A DNA stretch of 7,006 nt from Microcaldota archaeon (GTDB taxonomy: Archaea; Micrarchaeota; Micrarchaeia; Anstonellales; J096): contig JANXEC010000023.1 of the NCBI GenBank assembly GCA_025058915.1, positions 1 to 7,006 on the forward strand, in the 5' to 3' direction. Numbering within the stretch: position 1 is the stretch's first letter; each line of letters begins with the position of its first letter. Positions 1 through 6,514 of this stretch are shown here, piece by piece. A program made the translations under genes and the position numbers. The notes under the pieces are model-generated. The model ran no database searches, had not been told where the DNA came from, and was given only the letters and a program-made list of their open reading frames with translations.

Positions 1-2
1 AT

Positions 3-560
3 GAATACAGGGAACTCCTGAATGAGGTGGCTAACAACTGTCTGCTAAACACCAGTCTTGATATATCCTGTGTATATATACTTGCAGAGATGAGAATGAA
101 TGTATCTCCAAATGATGCCGATGATATATTTCTGGCTCTAAGAAAGAGAAGTGGGGACTGTCTGACATTCAGCCTGCTCATGTTTAGGATCATCAGAGAT
201 CTGAAACCAATATCATTAATATATCTTGATAGATCCCCTGGTTCTGTGCATAGTTTTAGAATCAATAACACAGTTTACAACATAAGAGATCTAAGAGGTG
301 TCAGTGAAATTCTGAACAATTATAGAATCGCCTGTATAGGGCTCAATCAGAAGGGGCATTGTGGATTGTTGATCAATGAGAGAATTTTTGTTGATTATAT
401 GTATGGTATCAGACTAGGGAGAGTCGATGAGAACATCAGAAAATGCGAATCCAAGAGATGTGAATGGAGAGAAGGTTATATAACCATGCAGATCACACAT
501 GATGATATATTCTATCTGAACACATCCCTAAGAGAGTTGGTCAGTCAGATAAGAGGATAA
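3..560 (+). CDS. 5'-truncated hypothetical protein, possibly transglutaminase/cysteine-protease-like
   Basis: The frame is open to the left edge, so the gene very probably begins outside the window. A GTG at 27 could be read as a start but has no Shine-Dalgarno site in front of it. I do not recognise the protein firmly. Counting from that GTG, Cys45 sits in a SGDC motif at the head of a hydrophobic helix, His75 in a VHSF segment, and Asp88 in a NIRDLRG segment. This order and local context resemble the Cys-His-Asp triad of transglutaminase-like enzymes (GxC helix, then HxW/F..., then D). A second His/Asp pair at His111 and Asp123 is an alternative. There is no signal peptide or membrane segment in the visible part, so it is probably cytosolic. 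The stop lies one base before the rli start, which suggests co-transcription and perhaps translational coupling. The coding call is solid; the fold assignment is an inference and the substrate is unknown. Confidence 0.75.
   Translation, partial: EYRELLNEVANNCLLNTSLDISCVYILAEMRMNVSPNDADDIFLALRKRSGDCLTFSLLMFRIIRDLKPISLIYLDRSPGSVHSFRINNTVYNIRDLRGVSEILNNYRIACIGLNQKGHCGLLINERIFVDYMYGIRLGRVDENIRKCESKRCEWREGYITMQITHDDIFYLNTSLRELVSQIRG
552..557 (+). promoter_or_regulatory. Possible ribosome-binding site for rli
   Basis: AGAGGA lies in the last codons of the upstream gene, four bases before the ATG at 562. It is a partial match to the archaeal GGAGGTGA consensus, and the spacing is short. Together with the one-base intergenic gap it suggests that rli is translated from a shared transcript. 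Confidence 0.4.
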
Positions 561-561
561 T

Positions 562-2244
562 ATGGTTAAGATATCTCTTAATTCCAAAATCCCTAAGAGA
601 AGGATTGCTGTTGTAGACAGGGATCTATGTACGAAGGAAGAATGTGGATACCAATGTATCAAAGTCTGTCCTGTAAATAGGAGCAAGAGGGAATGCATAA
701 CTATAGATGATCAGGGATATCCTGTGATCAGCGAGGAGCTATGTATTGGATGTGGTCTCTGTGTACCTAAGTGTCCAGTTGATGCAATTAGAATAATCAA
801 TCTTGATTTTGATTTCAGCAGAACAATCCATTCATATGGAGTGAACAGTTTCAGGATATATTCATTACCATTACCTAGAGATAGGAGTATTGTTGGATTC
901 GTAGGTAGGAATGGAATAGGTAAATCCACAGTTATAGGCATATTGGCAAAGAAGATAATACCTAATTTTGACTCTGGAATTGATAGTTGGGAGAGAGCAT
1001 ATGAGAGGATGACTGTAGAGGAGAGAACCTTCTTCCAGAGCGATCGCAAAGTATCTATCAAACCACAGAACATAGAGCTATTCAGGAGATCTGATGTGAC
1101 TGTAAGGGAATTGTTGGATAGGATGGGTATAAAACTCGATAGTTTCAGGCATCTAGAGAACAGAACCCTAAAGGATCTGAGTGGAGGTGAGCTACAGAGG
1201 CTGCTGATAGAGATAAGTATATCTCAGAACGCAGATCTGTTCTACCTAGATGAACCTACGAATTTCTTAGATGTATTCGAGAGACTGAGATATGCCATAA
1301 AGATCAGAGACATTCTGGATGGAAAGGAAGTAATCGTTGTTGATCATGATCTCGCATTCCTGGATTATACAGTTGATTATGTATATCTATTCGTAGGAGA
1401 GGAAGATGTGTTTGGATTTGCCTCAGGTATAAGATCAGTAAGGAGCGGTATAAACGAGTATCTAGACGGTTATCTGAAGGCAGAGAACTTCAGGTTCAGA
1501 GATCCTATCAGGTTCGATGACTATACAGAGAATGAAATGTCGCAGAAGATTCTGGTGGAATATAATGAGATGGATATTGATCTAGGAGAGTTCAGGTTAC
1601 ACGTGGAACCAGGGAATATAAGATTAGGGGAGGTTATAGGTATAGTAGGTAGGAATGGAATAGGGAAGACAACTTTCATAAGGGAAATGGTTCAGAGACT
1701 AGGGTCTATGAGAATTGCATACAAGCCTCAATACATAGTTCCAGATACCAGATATGTGAAAGATCTGAATATATCGAGTGATCTCATAGAGATGTTTCAG
1801 ATCCGTAGATCGATTCTAGAGAGAAGGCTACATGAGTTGAGCGGAGGGCAATTACAGAAAGTATATATCTCATACGTGCTCTCACAGGATGCTGATATAT
1901 ATTTGCTCGATGAGCCTACAGCATACCTCGATATAGAGAACAGGATGAGGTTGGCTAGACTGATAAGAAAATACGCCCTAGAGAAGCAGAGGAGTATATT
2001 GATAATAGATCATGACATCATGTTCATCGATAGGATTTCACATAGGATCATAGTGTTTGATGGGGAGCCTGGTATTAGGGGATATGGATATTCACCGATG
2101 GATCGAGTCCAAGGTATGAATAGATTTCTATCTGTTCTGGGTATAACTATGAGGAGAGATCCAGATACGAAGAGACCGAGAATCAACAAACCCGGTAGTG
2201 TGTTAGACAGGGAACAGAGAGCTAGTGGAGTATTCTATTCTTGA
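562..2244 (+). CDS. rli: ABCE1/Rli ribosome-recycling ATPase
   Basis: This is a cytosolic twin-ATPase that splits the ribosome into subunits after termination or rescue, working with aRF1 or aPelota. The N-terminal ferredoxin-like domain keeps all eight cluster ligands: Cys23, 28, 32 and 36 (CX4CX3CX3CP) and Cys61, 64, 67 and 71 (CX2CX2CX3CP). NBD1 has Walker A at 115-123 (GRNGIGKST), Q-loop Gln169, signature LSGGE at 206-210, Walker B ending at Asp230-Glu231, and His262. NBD2 has Walker A at 363-371 (GRNGIGKTT), Gln390, signature LSGGQ at 426-430, Asp450-Glu451 and His484. The C-terminal tail RPRINK...DREQR...G matches the family end. At 560 residues it is somewhat shorter than the roughly 590-600 I expect. 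Both P-loops carry Arg where the family usually has Pro. The ATG at 562 leaves a usual short leader before RIAVVD. The 3' end overlaps the opposing synthase gene by 23 nt. Confidence 0.97.
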   Translation: MVKISLNSKIPKRRIAVVDRDLCTKEECGYQCIKVCPVNRSKRECITIDDQGYPVISEELCIGCGLCVPKCPVDAIRIINLDFDFSRTIHSYGVNSFRIYSLPLPRDRSIVGFVGRNGIGKSTVIGILAKKIIPNFDSGIDSWERAYERMTVEERTFFQSDRKVSIKPQNIELFRRSDVTVRELLDRMGIKLDSFRHLENRTLKDLSGGELQRLLIEISISQNADLFYLDEPTNFLDVFERLRYAIKIRDILDGKEVIVVDHDLAFLDYTVDYVYLFVGEEDVFGFASGIRSVRSGINEYLDGYLKAENFRFRDPIRFDDYTENEMSQKILVEYNEMDIDLGEFRLHVEPGNIRLGEVIGIVGRNGIGKTTFIREMVQRLGSMRIAYKPQYIVPDTRYVKDLNISSDLIEMFQIRRSILERRLHELSGGQLQKVYISYVLSQDADIYLLDEPTAYLDIENRMRLARLIRKYALEKQRSILIIDHDIMFIDRISHRIIVFDGEPGIRGYGYSPMDRVQGMNRFLSVLGITMRRDPDTKRPRINKPGSVLDREQRASGVFYS

Positions 2245-3022
2245 ATGCATACAGAATCGCCTGGGAGTAGGTTGGTCTTATCTTCTTTCTCTTGATTGTA
2301 GTTGGGTTTTCGTATATCTTATAGGCTATCCACTGATATAGCTCTGTGGCTGTTCTGATAGGAATCAGATATATGTTAGGTATATATATGAAATATCTCT
2401 TGGACTGCTCTATCCATCCCCAGGCTATATCTATCTCCATCCTTATCAGTCTGATCCAATTCTCATCGACTCTGGTGATATCTACTGAGAACATATCTCT
2501 GTGGTCTTTAGGTATATATATCCTACCTATTCCAAGATCCTCGAAGACATCTCTTACGAAATTTATCATCTGCATTCCTCTACCTAGTAGTCTAGCACCA
2601 GTCATTGATCTATTATTCAATCCAATTATTCTAGCAATACTCATACCAACTATCTCTGCAGAACCATACATGTATTCCAACAATTCTCTGTATGTATACT
2701 CTGTTCTCTGAGTGTCCCATTCCATGGACCTGAAGAATGCCTCTATCCATTCTCTCTCTATACCACTCTCATCTACGAGTCTGCAGAAATTTTCAAGCAC
2801 CCTATTCTCTATTTCTCCAATCTTGTGATCTATGTTGTTTAACACGTACTCTTTGGCTTTGTAGAGAAGATCTATTCTAAATGGCTTCACATCAACAAAA
2901 TTATCTACGATCCTAAGGAAACTATATAGAGTAGATATTTTGTCTCTAACGACTCCAGGAAACATCATATTCGAGATGCCATATGTTTTACTGGATTTCA
3001 ATATGATGTAATGCTCTATCAT
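2222..3022 (-). CDS. crtB: Phytoene/squalene synthase family protein
   Basis: This all-alpha, trans-isoprenyl diphosphate synthase family condenses two prenyl diphosphates head-to-head: GGPP to phytoene, or FPP to squalene. Both Mg-binding aspartate motifs are present. The first is at 40-44 (DNFVD, in the context YSFLRIVDNFVD), and the second is at 158-162 (DVFED, in GRGMQMINFVRDVFED, followed by GRIYIP). The middle MEWDTQRTEY...ELLEYMYGSAEIVG segment is also typical. At 266 residues it is at the short end of the family, and it has no C-terminal membrane anchor, so it is probably soluble or membrane-associated. Phytoene versus squalene cannot be decided from sequence, and no carotenoid partner gene is in the window; the symbol crtB is therefore provisional. 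The start at 3022 is supported by a TATA box about 27 nt upstream, consistent with a leaderless mRNA. Confidence 0.9.
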   Translation of the reverse strand: MIEHYIILKSSKTYGISNMMFPGVVRDKISTLYSFLRIVDNFVDVKPFRIDLLYKAKEYVLNNIDHKIGEIENRVLENFCRLVDESGIEREWIEAFFRSMEWDTQRTEYTYRELLEYMYGSAEIVGMSIARIIGLNNRSMTGARLLGRGMQMINFVRDVFEDLGIGRIYIPKDHRDMFSVDITRVDENWIRLIRMEIDIAWGWIEQSKRYFIYIPNIYLIPIRTATELYQWIAYKIYENPTTIKRKKIRPTYSQAILYAFKNRILH

Positions 3023-3044
3023 TAATCTTAATTAATTAAATTTA

Positions 3045-3053
3045 TCTTAAATA
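3045..3053 (-). promoter_or_regulatory. TATA box for the phytoene/squalene synthase gene
   Basis: On the - strand this reads TATTTAAGA and is centred about 27 nt before the ATG at 3022. That is the usual TATA-to-start-site distance in archaea, so transcription would begin at or next to the start codon. No Shine-Dalgarno site precedes the ATG, which agrees with a leaderless transcript. The 65-bp gap to the upstream gene also contains other AT-rich tracts nearer the ATG, but they are too close to place a start site upstream of it. Confidence 0.6.
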
Positions 3054-3071
3054 CCTATCTGATCTACTGTT

Positions 3072-3109
3072 ATTATTCGGAAGGCGTTTAATTATTCGGA
3101 AGGCGTTTA
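3072..3109. repeat. Perfect 19-bp tandem duplication
   Basis: Two identical adjacent copies of ATTATTCGGAAGGCGTTTA occupy 3072-3090 and 3091-3109. The duplication spans the 3' end of the - strand hypothetical gene. The first three bases of the second copy, read on the - strand, form its TAA stop (3090-3088). Because 19 is not a multiple of three, the duplication shifts the frame. With one copy the frame would continue nine further codons beyond the shared residues, to a TAA at 3044-3042. Confidence 0.97.
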
Positions 3110-4137
3110 GCTGCATCCAGATCTCCAGTATAGAGTATATCATTTGTCAGTATGTAATCATCAGTATAACCCTTTCTCTTCATGATATGTATTATATCTG
3201 TAATCCTGTTCAGATCTACAGGATCCTTCATTCTCTCAAAGATATTTAGTAGTATCTCTGCGGGTTTTTTAGTAATTAGATTCGAGATTAAAATCACCTT
3301 AAGCTCATGCAGATAAGGATCTCCGTTTATGTAGTTGTATAGCAGAGGGTGTATCTTCTGATCCATCATGGTAAGTTCATACAGTTTCTCCATGAAATCA
3401 TGTATTTTGTAAGCATCAGCTATCAATATAGAGATCCTATCTATGATTTTTTCATATGTTGCTGGTTTCAGCAAGAGAAATAGAGGTGTTCTAAACAGTA
3501 TATTCCCCAGATGGGTAGGTGTTTTTGAAAAAATATTCTCTAGATGAGACATGTGTATTTCTTGTATCTTAAGATACATATTCACTATTCCGTATCTAAC
3601 ACCGATACTATACTCCTCTATATCTTTCATGAATTCCATTATTTCTAAGAATCTATGATGTTTTGTAATTATATCATCTATGTTTATTCTGTATTTTATG
3701 TTTATTGGGAATTTCTGTTTGTGATCTACACTCACCTTCCTTTCCCAAATAGCATACGTATATAGATATTCTAAAAATTTCTCATCGGCTCCAAACCTCC
3801 TCTGTATTTCCAAGATCTGTTTCGAATCTATCTTATCCTGGACATTCAGATAGAACATCAATATCTTAGGATTGATATTATCAGATGTGAGAGCTTCTAA
3901 TAGAATATCTATATTATTCAAGATCTTCGATGTATCTATTCTGGAAATAGTGTCTGAATCTTTGTTGTATCTACATATTTTTATGAGGTTCTGAAATAGT
4001 TTGGATAGGCGATCTAATCTAGAATCACCATGAATCCTTTGAATACCAGTTCTGAATATTGATTCATAATCCTTCCCATTATCTCGCATTATTTTTAATG
4101 CCATCTCTATCGAAATTGTTTTTGTTTTGGTATTCAT
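3088..4137 (-). CDS. Hypothetical protein, predicted mostly alpha-helical
   Basis: I do not recognise this 349-residue protein. It is rich in Ile, Lys, Asp and Leu, with recurring amphipathic helical segments (for example residues 8-60, 160-200 and 235-300), no obvious catalytic motif, no signal peptide, no clear membrane helix, and a single Cys in the first third. Helical-repeat or scaffold proteins look like this, but that is only an impression. It appears more A+T rich than its neighbours, which would fit a fast-evolving or lineage-restricted gene. The ATG at 4137 is preceded by AGGAG with 8-nt spacing. It lies upstream of, and on the same strand as, the phytoene/squalene synthase gene, 65 bp away, but that gene appears to have its own promoter. 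The C-terminus (AKRLPNN) is set by a 19-bp tandem duplication that introduces the stop. Confidence 0.85.
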   Translation of the reverse strand: MNTKTKTISIEMALKIMRDNGKDYESIFRTGIQRIHGDSRLDRLSKLFQNLIKICRYNKDSDTISRIDTSKILNNIDILLEALTSDNINPKILMFYLNVQDKIDSKQILEIQRRFGADEKFLEYLYTYAIWERKVSVDHKQKFPINIKYRINIDDIITKHHRFLEIMEFMKDIEEYSIGVRYGIVNMYLKIQEIHMSHLENIFSKTPTHLGNILFRTPLFLLLKPATYEKIIDRISILIADAYKIHDFMEKLYELTMMDQKIHPLLYNYINGDPYLHELKVILISNLITKKPAEILLNIFERMKDPVDLNRITDIIHIMKRKGYTDDYILTNDILYTGDLDAAKRLPNN

Positions 4138-4145
4138 AAATTATT

Positions 4146-4150
4146 CTCCT
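4146..4150 (-). promoter_or_regulatory. Ribosome-binding site for the 349-residue hypothetical gene
   Basis: AGGAG on the - strand lies 8 nt before the ATG at 4137. This fixes the start codon and implies that at least some transcripts carry a short 5' leader. Confidence 0.6.
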
Positions 4151-4157
4151 AAAACTG

Positions 4158-4170
4158 TTTTTTAAAATTT
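4158..4170. promoter_or_regulatory. Shared TATA element between tmk and the divergent hypothetical gene
   Basis: The 50-bp divergent gap contains TTTTTTAAAATTT, with a palindromic TTTTAAAA core at 4160-4167. The core centre is about 24-25 nt before the tmk ATG (4188) and about 26-27 nt before the opposing ATG (4137). This is suitable for a leaderless tmk transcript. For the - strand gene a start from this box would omit its Shine-Dalgarno site. A second - strand AT-rich box (TTTTTAAT, 4184-4177) could instead give a leader of about 15-17 nt that includes the site. Confidence 0.55.
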
Positions 4171-4187
4171 CATATCATTAAAAACTC

Positions 4188-4736
4188 ATGAGAATAGCTG
4201 TGGAAGGTATAGATGGAGCAGGCAAAACAACCATCTCAGGGAAACTAGCCAGTATATATGGATTGGAGTATCTGAAGTTTCCTAGATATGAGTTCATACC
4301 TGTGATAAAGAGGCATCTTATGGGTGAGAAGATCTTGGATGATCGGACTACTACATTATTGTTCCTTGCAGACATTATTGATGGTACACTAGGAAAAAGA
4401 TCGTATGTTGCAGATAGACTGTTCTTCTCTACGATAGCATATTCGAGAATGGACACAAGCAGATTGATAGAAATAATAGACACACTACAGATCGAATATC
4501 CTGATTATGTTATATACTTAGACATCGACATAGATACTGCCCTATCTAGAATATCGAAGAAGAGAGAGATAACGAATTATGATAGAGATATTGATCTACT
4601 CAGGAGGGTTTCAGATAGGTATCGTGAGATATTTAGGAATCAGATGATACTGAGTAGAACGAACGTTTTGAGACTGGATGCTCGTCTGCCTATTGATAAT
4701 ATCATTCAGCAGATTCAGAGATCAATAGAGGTGTGA
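4188..4736 (+). CDS. tmk: Thymidylate kinase (dTMP kinase)
   Basis: This enzyme phosphorylates dTMP to dTDP with ATP, the step before dTTP in both de novo and salvage routes, in the cytosol. The P-loop GIDGAGKTT is at residues 7-15. An FPRY segment at 31-34 corresponds to the nucleotide-binding FPR region of the family. The DR motif is at 76-77, followed by LFFSTIAY (the family has DRY..S..AY). The YLDIDIDTAL strand-helix at 110-119 leads into a basic LID region, with Arg121, Lys124, Lys125 and Arg126. At 182 residues it is slightly shorter than the usual 195-215. The ATG at 4188 has no Shine-Dalgarno site but has a TATA element about 24 nt upstream, so it is probably leaderless. Its 3' end overlaps the convergent DUF357 gene by 15 nt. 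Another deoxynucleoside monophosphate kinase specificity cannot be excluded. Confidence 0.92.
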   Translation: MRIAVEGIDGAGKTTISGKLASIYGLEYLKFPRYEFIPVIKRHLMGEKILDDRTTTLLFLADIIDGTLGKRSYVADRLFFSTIAYSRMDTSRLIEIIDTLQIEYPDYVIYLDIDIDTALSRISKKREITNYDRDIDLLRRVSDRYREIFRNQMILSRTNVLRLDARLPIDNIIQQIQRSIEV

Positions 4737-4946
4737 TATATCGTATCCTCTCTCTAGCAGAGCCCCTTCCAGCAATCCATATGCATAGTCAGCTGCAGCT
4801 ATGGCATCATAGTATCTCCTATTCTTCAGGAAATACTCTGCATCTCTGAAGTAATCATAAGCCTTCTGGTATATTCTATGATCTATTTTGCCATTACTCC
4901 ATTCTATGAGTCTTCTGAGTCTCTCCATCGCTCTTCTCGTTCTCAA
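4722..4946 (-). CDS. DUF357 family protein, small archaeal helical-hairpin protein
   Basis: This 74-residue protein matches the pattern I know for DUF357: an Arg-rich first helix, then AYDYFRDAEYFL (29-40), a short turn with a variable basic segment, and AIAAADYAYGLLEGAL (48-63). The family is widespread in archaea and its biochemical role is not known to me. Helical hairpins of this size often mediate protein contacts. The chosen start is TTG at 4946, whose last two bases are the first two of the metG TGA (a TTGA overlap). AGAGGTGA, a near-perfect archaeal Shine-Dalgarno site, lies 9 nt upstream inside the metG 3' end. An internal ATG at 4928 would give 68 residues but lacks a comparable site. 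It is thus the second cistron of a metG operon and probably translationally coupled. Its 3' end overlaps tmk by 15 nt. Confidence 0.85.
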   Translation of the reverse strand: MRTRRAMERLRRLIEWSNGKIDHRIYQKAYDYFRDAEYFLKNRRYYDAIAAADYAYGLLEGALLERGYDISHLY

Positions 4947-6484
4947 TTTCCTATCTCACCTCTAAGACTGTTAGCCTCTGCATCTATTTTCTGGAAAGGC
5001 ACGAGAGGGGTATTGTAGGTTATGTGCTCTGGGTATTTCAGATCTCTGCTCACGGAGTAATGATCTAGAATCTTTGTAGCAGTGAATGGTATGAATGGTT
5101 GGAGGAGTTTGGTTGCAAACATAGATCCATATACTGTTCTGGATATTATATGTTTTACATCATCATATTTCCTCTTCCAAGGTTCACTATCATTCAGTAT
5201 TCTATTATAATACCCAACAAGTTCCATTACAGTCTCTAGACCCTCTTTGAGATCTACATTCATCATATGTTCATGATACTTTTCAAGCATCTGACTCTCA
5301 TAATTATCTATAGATATTCTGGACAGTTCTCTACCATTCCATAGCTTGATAGTTCTGGTTATTAAATTACCATAATTACCTATCAGTTCGTTGTTGATCT
5401 TGGTTTTGAGTTCATCTATCGAGAAATCTGAATCAACCAGACCTGCAGGGGATATGGAGGTCATGTAGTATCTTATGTAATCAGGATGGATATGTTTCAG
5501 AGCAGCCTCTAGAGACAAAAACCATTTTCTGCTCTTAGAGAACTTCTTCCCCTCTAATGTCAGATACCCTCTCACAGGTATTCTGTAAGGTAGATTGTAA
5601 CCTGCTCCATGTAGCATTGCTGGCCAAAAGAGATGGTGATGATAAATAATATCCTTGCCTATGAAGTGATATATCTTAGATCTATTCCATACCTCTCTCC
5701 AATCTCTCCTCAATGCCCTAAGCGATCCTATATATCCTATAGGAGCATCAAACCATACGTAAAAAACCTTACCAGGAAGATCTGGAACAGGTATTCCCCA
5801 GTCCAAATCTCTCACTATGTCCCAATCCTGTAGATCCTCTATCCAGCCTCTGAGATAATTGTATATCTGAGGATTGTTCATATTTTTGTTGTATCCATCT
5901 AAAAAGTCTCTGAAATAGCTCAGTTTGAAGAACAGATGTGTGCTAGATCTGAGCTTAGGTGGTGTTTTGGTAAGAGTACAGTACGGATCAACAAGATCTC
6001 CTATTTGGAATATCTTTCCGCAACTCTCACACTGGTCTGCGTATTGATCTCTAGCCCCACAGAATCTACACACTCCTCTGATATATCTATCAGGCATGAA
6101 CCTACCTAACTCTTCACAATAGTACTGAGTTACATCTTTTGTATAGATATACTGCTTGAGAGCCTGATAGAATTCTAGGGTCGTGAATCTATTCTCTTGA
6201 CTGGATGTCCAATGGAAAATATCAAATTCTATACCTAGCTGTTTGAACTCGTTCAGATCTTTGTAATGGTAATATTCAACTAGTTTCTTGGGAGTTGTGT
6301 TCTGTCTCTCTGCCTCTATAACTATAGGTGTTCCATGATCATCGGTTGCACATACATATATTGCCTCTTCACCTCTGAGTTTGAGGTATCTATAGAATAT
6401 ATCAGCTGGAAGATATGTACTCTTTATGTGACCTAGATGGATAGGTCCATTTGCGTATATCAATGCTGCTGTTATCAGATACAT
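4943..6484 (-). CDS. metG: Methionyl-tRNA synthetase
   Basis: This class Ia synthetase charges tRNA-Met with methionine. Numbering from the ATG at 6484, the protein (513 residues) has HLGH (the HIGH motif) at 17-20 after YANGPI, CATDDHGTP at 45-53, a zinc knuckle with Cys139, Cys142, Cys152 and Cys155, YVWFDAPIGY at 242-251, and KFSKS (the KMSKS motif) at 314-318. The anticodon-binding helical domain starts around NELIGNYGN (365-373). It ends without a C-terminal tRNA-binding (EMAP/Trbp111-like) domain, which is common in archaea. The frame extends 12 codons upstream to 6520, but I chose 6484. The family normally begins immediately before this YLITAALIYANGP segment, and a TATA box lies about 26 nt upstream, which fits a leaderless mRNA. 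It is the first gene of an operon with the DUF357 gene. Confidence 0.96.
   Translation of the reverse strand: MYLITAALIYANGPIHLGHIKSTYLPADIFYRYLKLRGEEAIYVCATDDHGTPIVIEAERQNTTPKKLVEYYHYKDLNEFKQLGIEFDIFHWTSSQENRFTTLEFYQALKQYIYTKDVTQYYCEELGRFMPDRYIRGVCRFCGARDQYADQCESCGKIFQIGDLVDPYCTLTKTPPKLRSSTHLFFKLSYFRDFLDGYNKNMNNPQIYNYLRGWIEDLQDWDIVRDLDWGIPVPDLPGKVFYVWFDAPIGYIGSLRALRRDWREVWNRSKIYHFIGKDIIYHHHLFWPAMLHGAGYNLPYRIPVRGYLTLEGKKFSKSRKWFLSLEAALKHIHPDYIRYYMTSISPAGLVDSDFSIDELKTKINNELIGNYGNLITRTIKLWNGRELSRISIDNYESQMLEKYHEHMMNVDLKEGLETVMELVGYYNRILNDSEPWKRKYDDVKHIISRTVYGSMFATKLLQPFIPFTATKILDHYSVSRDLKYPEHITYNTPLVPFQKIDAEANSLRGEIGN
4956..4963 (-). promoter_or_regulatory. Strong ribosome-binding site selecting a TTG start
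   Basis: On the - strand this reads AGAGGTGA, seven of eight bases matching the archaeal GGAGGTGA consensus. It lies 9 nt before the TTG at 4946 and within the last codons of metG. It is the reason for preferring the TTG over the downstream ATG at 4928. Confidence 0.7.
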
Positions 6485-6504
6485 AGTAGAATATATATGG
6501 ATAG

Positions 6505-6514
6505 GTTTAAAAAG
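6505..6514. promoter_or_regulatory. Shared TATA element between metG and the divergent + strand cluster
   Basis: GGTTTAAAAAG on the + strand (CTTTTTAAACC on the -) is centred near 6510. It is about 26 nt from the metG ATG at 6484 and about 27 nt from an ATG at 6537 on the + strand. Both distances match the archaeal TATA-to-start spacing for leaderless mRNAs. An additional + strand box, AATATATAAAG at 6522-6532, could drive the downstream 132-residue gene with a short leader. Confidence 0.6.

Noticed and set aside
1..21. Short frame ATG...TGA at the left edge as the end of an upstream gene
   Set aside because: It is only six codons and in a different frame from the open truncated gene; it cannot be told apart from chance without upstream sequence.
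711..1073. Antisense reading frame within rli
   Set aside because: It lies opposite the conserved Fe-S and Walker A region of rli and shows no recognisable protein features.
2346..2711. + strand frame opposite the phytoene/squalene synthase
   Set aside because: Its hydrophobic, Ile/Leu/Ser-rich translation is the complement of a well-supported gene, and it has no ribosome-binding site.
3023..3087. tRNA or small RNA gene in the 65-bp gap
   Set aside because: The gap is AT-rich, shows no cloverleaf or stable hairpin, and is accounted for by a promoter and the tandem duplication.
3072..3109. CRISPR or inverted-repeat mobile-element end
   Set aside because: There are only two adjacent copies with no spacer, no terminal inverted repeats and no transposase; it is a simple tandem duplication.
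4178..4483. - strand frame opposite tmk
   Set aside because: It covers the P-loop half of tmk on the other strand and looks like a shadow.
5633..5833. + strand frame inside metG
   Set aside because: It is antisense to the conserved catalytic region of metG and has no promoter or ribosome-binding site.
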